From NCBI GenBank assembly GCA_035341015.1, contig DAOQUL010000014.1, forward strand, positions 6,761 through 70,760: a DNA stretch of 64,000 nt. The letters are read 5' to 3'. Positions 57,687-64,000 of this stretch are shown here, in pieces. The notes below the pieces were generated by a model, which saw only the letters and a program-made list of their open reading frames with translations, made no database searches and was not told the DNA's origin. Positions within the stretch are counted from its first letter, which is position 1. Every line of letters begins with the position of its first letter. Position numbers and translations under genes: made by a program. This stretch comes from JAKQIM01 sp029557965 (lineage in GTDB: Bacteria > Chloroflexota > Anaerolineae > Anaerolineales > UBA4823).

Positions 57687-58681
57687 GAGAAGCTTCGGTA
57701 GCCCTGGCCCTGGCGGCCTTTGGTTTCTTGTTGACGGTGATCTGGGGTGAGCCGCTGCTGCGCGTGCTGCGTCATTTGCGCATTGGCGAGTCGATCCGGG
57801 TGGACGGCCCGCAGCGCCATTTTGCCAAGCTGGGCACGCCCACCATGGGCGGGGTGCTCTTCTTGGTGCCGATCTTGCTGGTGACGGTGCTGCTGAATGC
57901 GGCCAAGTTGTTTGGTCTGACCGGGGTGGGGCGTTCGATCTTCTTGCCCATGGGCACCATGGTGGTGTTTGCGCTGCTCGGCTCGATCGATGACTGGGAA
58001 AAACTGCGTGGAAAACGCACCCCTGGACGGCGCGGCCTGACCGCACGCACCAAGCTGGCCATTCAAACTGTGCTGGCAGTGATCATTGCCTTTGGCCTGC
58101 GTTTTGTGCTGGAAGTGCCCGAGATCGATGTGCCCTTCCTCGAAAATCAACCCAGCCTGGGGTTGTGGTATGTGCCGGTGGCAGCCTTTTTGATCGTTGG
58201 CTTTTCGAATGCCGTCAACTTGACGGATGGCCTGGATGGGTTGGCCGGCCTGATTGCGGCCACGATCTTTGCCGTCTATGGCAGCATCGCCATTTTCCAG
58301 GGGCAGCTCTACCTGGCCCGTTTTTGTTTCACAGTGGTGGGCGGCCTGTTTGGGTTCTTGTGGTTCAACGTTCACCCGGCGCAGTTGATCATGGGCGATG
58401 TAGGCTCTTTGCCCCTGGGCGCCACCATTGCTGTGGTGGCTTTGATGACCGGGCAGTGGCCTGTGCTGCCGCTGATCGCCATTATGCCGGTCAGCATTGC
58501 AATGAGTTCACTGTTGCAAGTGGGTTATTTCAAGCTTACCCACGGCAAGCGATTGTTCAAGATGGCCCCGCTGCACCACCATTTTGAGCTTTTGGGTTGG
58601 AGCGAAACCCAAATTGTGCAGCGATTTTGGTTGATCAGTTTACTGGCAGGCATGCTGGGCATAGCCTTTGCAATGTCTTAG
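57683..58681 (+). CDS. mraY: Phospho-N-acetylmuramoyl-pentapeptide transferase
   Basis: A 332-residue integral membrane enzyme that makes lipid I: HFAKLGTPTMGGVLFLVPI, SIDDWEKL (catalytic Asp pair), FSNAVNLTDGLDGLAGLIA (catalytic Asp), HPAQLIMGDVGSLPLGA, MAPLHHHFELLGWSETQIV. About ten transmembrane helices. The murF stop overlaps the start. Confidence 0.95.
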   Translation: MREASVALALAAFGFLLTVIWGEPLLRVLRHLRIGESIRVDGPQRHFAKLGTPTMGGVLFLVPILLVTVLLNAAKLFGLTGVGRSIFLPMGTMVVFALLGSIDDWEKLRGKRTPGRRGLTARTKLAIQTVLAVIIAFGLRFVLEVPEIDVPFLENQPSLGLWYVPVAAFLIVGFSNAVNLTDGLDGLAGLIAATIFAVYGSIAIFQGQLYLARFCFTVVGGLFGFLWFNVHPAQLIMGDVGSLPLGATIAVVALMTGQWPVLPLIAIMPVSIAMSSLLQVGYFKLTHGKRLFKMAPLHHHFELLGWSETQIVQRFWLISLLAGMLGIAFAMS

Positions 58682-58697
58682 GGAGACGACTGAAGCG

Positions 58698-60104
58698 ATG
58701 GCAAGCTGGTTTGGAATGCGCGTGGTGATCATCGGGGCGGCCCGGCAAGGGCTGGCTCTGGCGCGCTACCTGGCCGAACAGCGGGCCGTGGTGACCTTGA
58801 ATGACAAGCGCTCTGCCGACCAGCTTGAGGCTGAACGTGCCTCGTTGGCCGGCCTGGAAGGGCAGATCCGGTGGGTATGCGGTGAGCACCCCGTTAGCCT
58901 GGCCTACGATGCGGACCTGGTTTGCCCCTCCGGCGGCGTACCGCTCACCCTGCCTTTGGTTGCAGAAGCGCGGCGGCGCGGCGTTCCGCTTTCTAATGAC
59001 TCGCAGATCTTTTTGGAAGCTTGCCCCTGCCGGACGATTGGCATCACTGGCTCAGCCGGTAAGACCACCACCACCAGCCTGGTGGGGCGGATTGCGGCTA
59101 TGTCGATGACCTCGCCGCTCTCAAAGCGGGGCCGGGCCTGGGTGGGCGGCAACATTGGCTCGCCACTGATCTCGGTGCTAGACCAGATCGGCCCAGATGA
59201 TTGGGCGGTGATGGAGCTTTCAAGCTTCCAGTTAGAGATCATGACCCGTTCGGTGAACGTGGCGGCGGTGCTGAACATCACCCCCAACCACCTTGACCGG
59301 CATGGCACCATGGAAGCTTATGCTGCGGCCAAAGCGCGCCTCGTCGATTTTCAGAAGCCGCAAGATGTGGCTGTGTTAGGGCGCGACGATCCAGGGGCGT
59401 GGGCTTTGAAGGCCAGGCTTGTTGGGCGGCTGAATTCCTATGGCTTTGAGAGGCCCACTGCCGGCCTGGCGGGTACCTACCTGGAGCAGAAGGATGAGCC
59501 GACGTTGATGTGGTCGGATGGAAAGAATGCTACGGCGTTGATGCCGCGTGCTTGCGTTCACCTGCGCGGCGATCACAACCTGCAAAATGTGTTGGCGGCC
59601 TGCGCCGTGAGTGCCGCGGCCGGGATGCCGCCGCGGGCCATGCGGGCCGCGGTTGAATCGTTCTACGGTGTGCCCCACCGCTTAGAGCTGGTGCGCACCT
59701 GGGGCGGGGCAGCCTGGTACAACGACTCGATTGCCTCGGCCCCTGAGCGGGTGATGGCTGGCGTGCGCTCGTTCAGCGAGCCAATTATTCTGCTGGCTGG
59801 CGGCCGGGATAAGAACCTGCCCTGGGATGATTTTGCCGGGTTGGTGCGCCAGCGGGTAGACCATTTGATCGTTTTTGGCGAAGCCGCTGACCTGATCCAG
59901 CGGGCGGTGGGGGCTGTGCAGCCTGGCCAGCGTTTGTCTACCATCACCCGTTGTGGCGGTTTGCAAGAAGCAGTGCGGGCGGCGGCTGAGCTGGTTGAGC
60001 CAGGCGACGTGGTGCTGCTTTCACCGGGTGGCACAAGTTTTGATGAATTCCGCGATTTTGAAGCACGCGGGGAGGCTTTTAAGCAATGGGTAAACGAGCT
60101 TTAA
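58698..60104 (+). CDS. murD: UDP-N-acetylmuramoylalanine:D-glutamate ligase
   Basis: A 468-residue Mur ligase: Rossmann N-terminus (RVVIIGAARQGLALARYLAE), ATP site ITGSAGKTTTTSLVGRI, GGNIGSPL, MELSSFQLE, NITPNHLDRHG, LVRTWGGAAWYNDSIASAPERVMAG (the TN.DS motif is here WYNDS), LLAGGRDKNLPW, VLLSPGGTSFDEF. Start at 58698 with GGGAGA upstream; an ATG at 58716 is possible. The last 19 bp overlap ftsW. Confidence 0.94.
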   Translation: MASWFGMRVVIIGAARQGLALARYLAEQRAVVTLNDKRSADQLEAERASLAGLEGQIRWVCGEHPVSLAYDADLVCPSGGVPLTLPLVAEARRRGVPLSNDSQIFLEACPCRTIGITGSAGKTTTTSLVGRIAAMSMTSPLSKRGRAWVGGNIGSPLISVLDQIGPDDWAVMELSSFQLEIMTRSVNVAAVLNITPNHLDRHGTMEAYAAAKARLVDFQKPQDVAVLGRDDPGAWALKARLVGRLNSYGFERPTAGLAGTYLEQKDEPTLMWSDGKNATALMPRACVHLRGDHNLQNVLAACAVSAAAGMPPRAMRAAVESFYGVPHRLELVRTWGGAAWYNDSIASAPERVMAGVRSFSEPIILLAGGRDKNLPWDDFAGLVRQRVDHLIVFGEAADLIQRAVGAVQPGQRLSTITRCGGLQEAVRAAAELVEPGDVVLLSPGGTSFDEFRDFEARGEAFKQWVNEL

Positions 60105-61303
60105 TTGATGTGCCGATCTTGCTGGTGACCGCGGCTTTGGTCATTTTTGGCGTGCTGATGGTCTATTCAGCCAGTGCTGACTTTTCCTACCAGATGTATG
60201 GCTCAGAAACCTACGTCTTCAAACGCCAGTTGATCTGGCTGGGCCTGGGCAGCCTGGTGGCGCTTTTGATGACCTTCTTGGATTATCACTTCTGGCGCAG
60301 GCTGGCGGTGCCGGCGATGCTGGCGGCGTTAGGCGGTCTGATCATTGTGCTCTTCATTCAGGATGAGCGCCTGGGCGCTGTGCGCAGCCTCTTCAGCGGC
60401 TCGGTCCAACCTTCAGAGCTGGCCAAGCTGGTGATCGTCATTTACCTTTCGGTGTGGCTGTACAACCGCCGAGACCAGCTTCAGGATATCAACTTTGGGC
60501 TCATCCCCCTGGGCGTCATCTTGGGTTTGGTGGGCGGATTCATCGGTTTGCAGCCTGACCTGAGCGCCCTGATCACGGTCATATTGCTGGGCATCATGAT
60601 GTTCTTCCTGGCGGGTGGCGATTTGCGGCAGTTGGTGGTGGTCTTGCTGTTGGGTTCTGTAGTAGGTTTTATCGTGCTGCGTTCAGGCATTTTCCCCACC
60701 GGCACCGAGCGCCTGGGCAGCTTTTGGGTTGGCCTGAGCAACCCCCTGGAATATTCTGAGCACGTCCGCCGCGCCCTTGAAGCCTTTGTGAAGGGCGGCT
60801 GGCTGGGCGTGGGGATTGGCAAATCGGAGACCAAGCTGTTTGGCCTGCCCTTCCCCCACACCGACAGCGTGTTTGCGGTGGTGGGTGAAGAGATGGGTGC
60901 GCTGGGTGCTTCGGTATTGGTGGTGCTGTACCTGTTGTTCATGTGGCGAGCCCTGAAGATCGCCCGCCGCGCCCCCGACCAGCTTGGATCGCTCCTGGCG
61001 GGTGGGTTGGGCTTGTGGCTGGTGACCGAGGCCTGCATCAACATGGCCGTGATGGTGGGCCTGATGCCCTTCGCCGGTAATGCCCTGCCTTTCATCAGCG
61101 CCGGCGGCTCGAACCTGTTGGTGACCATGACGGCAGTTGGAATTATTTTGAACGTCTCGCGGCTTTCTGAAAAGAAGCTGGAAGAACAAGGAAAGGAGCC
61201 TTCTTACCGTGCGTTTGTTGATCTGCGCAGGGGGGACCGGCGGCGGCGTTTATCCCGCTCTGGCCGTCCTGCAGCATCTGATGGCGGCTTGTCCGCCAAC
61301 TGA
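60086..61303 (+). CDS. ftsW: Septal peptidoglycan glycosyltransferase FtsW (SEDS)
   Basis: A 405-residue SEDS protein with ten membrane segments: VYSASADFSYQ, FKRQLIWLGLGS, SVQPSELAKLVIVIYLSVWL, GLQPDLSALIT, GVGIGKSETKLFGLPFPHTDSVFAVVGEEMG and ISAGGSNLLVTM; the Glu/Asp of the active cavity are present. It polymerises lipid II with FtsI. The basic C-terminal tail (RRGDRRRRLSRSG) is encoded in the 95-bp overlap with murG. Confidence 0.94.
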   Translation: MGKRALIDVPILLVTAALVIFGVLMVYSASADFSYQMYGSETYVFKRQLIWLGLGSLVALLMTFLDYHFWRRLAVPAMLAALGGLIIVLFIQDERLGAVRSLFSGSVQPSELAKLVIVIYLSVWLYNRRDQLQDINFGLIPLGVILGLVGGFIGLQPDLSALITVILLGIMMFFLAGGDLRQLVVVLLLGSVVGFIVLRSGIFPTGTERLGSFWVGLSNPLEYSEHVRRALEAFVKGGWLGVGIGKSETKLFGLPFPHTDSVFAVVGEEMGALGASVLVVLYLLFMWRALKIARRAPDQLGSLLAGGLGLWLVTEACINMAVMVGLMPFAGNALPFISAGGSNLLVTMTAVGIILNVSRLSEKKLEEQGKEPSYRAFVDLRRGDRRRRLSRSGRPAASDGGLSAN

Positions 61304-62378
61304 TCCATCGGCCCCGCAGACCATGTGGGTAGGCGGCGCGGGTGGCATGGAGGCAGACCTGGTGAAGCGTGAAGCGCTGGCCGGTGTGCAGTATGCGGCC
61401 ATTCCTGCGGCGGGTGTGCACGGCGTGGGGCTGCGCAGCCTGCCGGGCAACCTGTGGCAGTTGGGGCGCGGCCTGCTGGCTTCTTTTGGGCTGCTGCGCC
61501 AATTCCGCCCCGACGTGCTGCTCTTCACCGGCGGCTACGTGGCGGTGCCCGTGGCCCTGGCGGCGCGCCTCTCCAGGATCGGCCGGGCCGTGCTCTATGT
61601 GCCTGATATCGAGCCGGGGCTGGCCCTCAAGACGCTGGCCCGCTTTGCAGATCACATTGCATTGACCACAGAAGACTCGTTCCAGTATTTTGCCGGGCGT
61701 CGCAGCCTGAGCGTGACCGGCTACCCCCTGCGCCCCGACCTGCTGAAAGCGGCTTCTCGTTTGCAGGCTGAGGGAAAAGCGGCTGCCTGCCAAGCATTTG
61801 ACCTGCGCCCAGAGTTGCCCGTGCTGCTGGTCTTTGGCGGCAGCAAAGGCTCGCGCTCGATCAACCGGGCGGTGATGGCGGCCCTGCCTGACCTGCTGCA
61901 AGAGATGCAGGTGCTGCACATCAGCGGCAAGCTGGATTGGGCCGAGGTTGAGCAGTCCCGTCTCAGCCTCTCGCCTGAGCAGGCTGCGCGCTATCGCCTG
62001 TACCCCTATTTGCACGAAGAGATGGCGGCGGCCCTGGCTTGCGCCGACCTGGCGTTGACACGGGCAGGGGCCTCCAGCCTGGGTGAGTTCCCACTCTTTG
62101 GCCTGCCCGCCATCCTGGCGCCTTACCCTTATGCCTGGCGCTACCAGCGCGTGAATGCCGATTACCTTGCCAGGCATGGCGCGGCCGAGGTGGTCGAAGA
62201 TGCAGATCTGCCCGATCAAATCATCCCACTGGTGCGCAGCCTGATGACCGACCTGCCGCGCCGCCAAAAGATGGCACAGGCCATGCGCCAATTGGCCCGT
62301 CCTGATGCCGCCCAACAGATTGCCACTTTGCTCAGCCAGGCTGCTGCGCCGGGCTTGCTCGTGGATAGGAGAAACTGA
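61209..62378 (+). CDS. murG: UDP-GlcNAc:lipid I N-acetylglucosaminyltransferase
   Basis: A 389-residue GT28 enzyme: LLICAGGTGGGVYPALAVLQHL (GGTGGH-type loop, His replaced by Val), VLLFTGGYVAVPVALAARL, YVPDIEPGLALKTL, LLVFGGSKGSRSINRAV, ADLALTRAGASSLGEFPLFGLPAILAPYPYAWRYQRVNADYL. The usual GGTxGH is GGTGGG, which deserves note. GTG start at 61209 lies deep inside ftsW, with AAGGAG upstream. It makes lipid II. Confidence 0.93.
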   Translation: MRLLICAGGTGGGVYPALAVLQHLMAACPPTDPSAPQTMWVGGAGGMEADLVKREALAGVQYAAIPAAGVHGVGLRSLPGNLWQLGRGLLASFGLLRQFRPDVLLFTGGYVAVPVALAARLSRIGRAVLYVPDIEPGLALKTLARFADHIALTTEDSFQYFAGRRSLSVTGYPLRPDLLKAASRLQAEGKAAACQAFDLRPELPVLLVFGGSKGSRSINRAVMAALPDLLQEMQVLHISGKLDWAEVEQSRLSLSPEQAARYRLYPYLHEEMAAALACADLALTRAGASSLGEFPLFGLPAILAPYPYAWRYQRVNADYLARHGAAEVVEDADLPDQIIPLVRSLMTDLPRRQKMAQAMRQLARPDAAQQIATLLSQAAAPGLLVDRRN

Positions 62379-62381
62379 GCG

Positions 62382-62933
62382 ATGGTAAGCTTGCTGGTCG
62401 TCTTCTATATTTTTGTCTTCATCTTTGGTATCATCGGCGCCTCGCGTGGTTGGGCCAAAGACGCCCTGGTGATCTTCAGCGTCATCCTGGCCCTGGCTTT
62501 GATCGCCGTGGTAGAAGAACTGCTGCCTTTCACTCGTAACTTGCTGGCAGATGCCGCCCCAAAAGACCTGTTCTGGTTCCACTGGGTCATCTTGGGTTTG
62601 ATGCTGTTCTTCGGTTACCAGACCCCGCGCATCAAGCGCTTCTCTGAAGCTACCAAGCGTGCTGAAGAGATCCGCGAGCTGATGCTGGGCTTCTTCGTGG
62701 GCGCCATTACCGGTTTCATGGTGGTGGGCAGCTTGTGGTACTACATGGATAGGGCTGGGTACCCCTTTGCGCCTTACATTACCTCTCCGCTCACCGACGT
62801 GGTGACGGATACCGGCGATGCCGCCGTTCGCTTGCTCAAATGGGTTCCACCAGCCTTGTGGCTGGGGCGCTACCCCGGGGTGATCGTTTCAGTGGTTGTG
62901 GCCTTTATCTTTGTGATCATTGTGTTCTTATAG
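62382..62933 (+). CDS. CvpA-like membrane protein inside the dcw cluster
   Basis: A 183-residue membrane protein with about four helices: MVSLLVVFYIFVFIFGIIGASRGWAKDALVIFSVILAL at the N-terminus resembles CvpA/colicin V production proteins (the G..RG..K start), then FWFHWVILGLMLFFGY, LMLGFFVGAITGFMVVGSLWYYM and PGVIVSVVVAFIFVIIVFL. It begins 3 bp after murG and ends 12 bp before murC, so it is fully embedded in the operon. The function in division or wall synthesis is unknown. Confidence 0.65.
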   Translation: MVSLLVVFYIFVFIFGIIGASRGWAKDALVIFSVILALALIAVVEELLPFTRNLLADAAPKDLFWFHWVILGLMLFFGYQTPRIKRFSEATKRAEEIRELMLGFFVGAITGFMVVGSLWYYMDRAGYPFAPYITSPLTDVVTDTGDAAVRLLKWVPPALWLGRYPGVIVSVVVAFIFVIIVFL

Positions 62934-62945
62934 GAGCCTGGCTGC

Positions 62946-64000
62946 GTGAGTAAACCTTCTGTGCACTTCATCGGGATTGGTGGGACTGGCTTGTCGGCGA
63001 TTGCCCGGCTGCTGATTGAGAGCGGCTATCACGTCACAGGTTCAGACCGCCTGCTCTCGCCGCTGGCTGCCAGCCTGCAAGAGGCCGGCGCGGTGATCTT
63101 TGTGGGTCACCGGGCTGAAAACGTGCGCCAGGCGGGCCTGGTGGTGCGTTCCTCAGCGGTGCCAGATGATAACGTTGAAGTGCAGGCGGCGCGCAGCCTG
63201 GGCATCCCGGTGTTGAAGCGCAGCGACTTCTTGGGCCAATTGATGGCCGGATACCTGGGCATTGGGGTGGCGGGTTCGCACGGCAAGACCACCACCACCG
63301 CCATGCTGGCCTGGATGCTCACAGCCTTGGGCCAGGATCCGTCTTACATCATTGGCGGCGTCTCAGCCAACATGGGTGCCAATGCCCACGCCGGAAAAGG
63401 CCGGGCTTTCGTGATCGAAGCGGATGAATACGACCGCATGTTCTTGGGGCTGAACCCCCAGATGGCGGTGGTGACCAACGTGGAGCACGACCACCCCGAT
63501 TGCTTCCCCACCCCCGACGACTTCTACCAGGCCTTTGTGGCCTTTGCCAAAAGCCTTCAGCCGGGCGGCTGCTTGCTGGCCTGCGCGGATGACCCCGGCT
63601 CGGCCCGCCTGGCCTATGAAAGCCAGGTATCTGGCCAGAAGGTTTTTACCTACGGCCTGAAGCCCCCGGTGGGCGGCCAACTGCCAGATTACCTGGCCGA
63701 AAACCTGGTGCTGAACCAGTATGGCGCCTTCACCTTTGATGCACGCTGCACCCTGGCCGAAGCGGATTTTGCGCTGCGCCCGGCTGTGGTTTTGCAGGTG
63801 CCCGGCGAGCACAATGTGCGCAATGCCCTGGCGGCCCTGGCCCTGGCCCACCAGATGGGACTGCCCCTGGCAGAAGCCGGCCAGGCACTGGGGAACTTCG
63901 TGGGCACAGGCCGGCGCTTTGAGCTGCGCGGCGAGGTGGCAGGCGTGGCGGTGATCGATGATTACGCCCATCACCCCACCGAGATCCGCACCGCCATCGC
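62946..64000 (+). CDS. murC: UDP-N-acetylmuramate:L-alanine ligase (partial, cut by window end)
   Basis: 351 residues are visible: VHFIGIGGTGLSAIARLL (family start GIGGxGMSG), SSAVPDDNVEV, GVAGSHGKTTTTAMLAWML (ATP site), GGVSANMGANAHAG, FVIEADEYDRMFLGLNPQMAVVTNVEHDHPDCF, GEHNVRNALAALALA, FVGTGRRFELRG and DDYAHHPTEIRTA. GTG start with AGGAG upstream. The last domain continues past 64000. Confidence 0.94.
   Translation, partial: MSKPSVHFIGIGGTGLSAIARLLIESGYHVTGSDRLLSPLAASLQEAGAVIFVGHRAENVRQAGLVVRSSAVPDDNVEVQAARSLGIPVLKRSDFLGQLMAGYLGIGVAGSHGKTTTTAMLAWMLTALGQDPSYIIGGVSANMGANAHAGKGRAFVIEADEYDRMFLGLNPQMAVVTNVEHDHPDCFPTPDDFYQAFVAFAKSLQPGGCLLACADDPGSARLAYESQVSGQKVFTYGLKPPVGGQLPDYLAENLVLNQYGAFTFDARCTLAEADFALRPAVVLQVPGEHNVRNALAALALAHQMGLPLAEAGQALGNFVGTGRRFELRGEVAGVAVIDDYAHHPTEIRTAI

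Noticed and set aside
61143..62582. Minus-strand open frame of 479 codons across murG
   Set aside because: Composition is Gln/His/Arg-rich, as expected for antisense of Leu/Ala-rich coding; murG, ftsW and the CvpA-like gene explain the region fully.

Overview
The window looks like chromosomal DNA of a Chloroflexota bacterium, most likely class Anaerolineae. This is an inference from gene content: a GC-rich background, many tight ATGA/GTGA gene overlaps, secreted beta-helix and repeat proteins ending in an aromatic/Leu-Pro-hydrophobic-Lys/Arg tail, a DNA gyrase A with a histone-H1-like lysine tail, and a division/cell-wall cluster. I saw no phage genes, transposase or CRISPR array.

Layout. 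0-11.4 kb: the start of comM, a pirin, a secreted beta-helix protein, an iron(III) ABC importer (3674-6913), a three-gene minus-strand operon of unknown function (10275 to 6910; a membrane protein with a papain/transglutaminase-like end, a small protein and a Reg_prop propeller) and an aldo/keto reductase. 11.5-17.2 kb: a tightly coupled seven-gene operon headed by a PadR regulator with a palindrome at its start. It encodes a divergent MoeA, a THEP1-like NTPase, a fused two-domain ECF ATPase, an S-component-like membrane protein, a lipoprotein with a molybdopterin-oxidoreductase-like fold and EcfT. This is my best candidate for an undescribed system: a molybdenum/tungsten- or pterin-linked ECF importer. 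17.3-19.9 kb: a second beta-helix protein. 19.9-25.3 kb: an arsenic island (two ArsR regulators whose operators cover their own start codons, a double-methyltransferase ArsM fusion, Acr3, two thioredoxin-like genes, one of them frameshifted and without CxxC, and an ArsP-type permease). 25.3-28.1 kb: a YfcC-type carrier with an M20 peptidase. 28.4-31.5 kb: an AT-richer MFS/TetR/SDR island with a consensus promoter and a TetR palindrome, beside the initiator tRNA gene.

31.5-40 kb: tRNA-fMet, a DivIC-like protein, tRNA-Leu(CAG), then a co-directional envelope cluster (a histidine-kinase-like protein lacking its phospho-acceptor His, LysM protein, LCP ligase, glycosidase-like protein, polysaccharide deacetylase-like lipoprotein, deoxynucleoside kinase). 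40-44.5 kb: gyrA with its basic tail, co-transcribed behind tryptophanase. 44.5-48.5 kb: a small membrane protein, a lipoprotein, a metallo-beta-lactamase-fold hydrolase, rny and recX. 48.5-52 kb: a structured intergenic stretch, a secreted tandem-repeat protein and a small anchored protein. 52-64 kb: the dcw cluster mraZ-rsmH-ftsL-like-ftsI-murF-mraY-murD-ftsW-murG-cvpA-like-murC (cut by the window end), preceded by three TGGG boxes spaced exactly 10 bp. murE is missing from its usual place.
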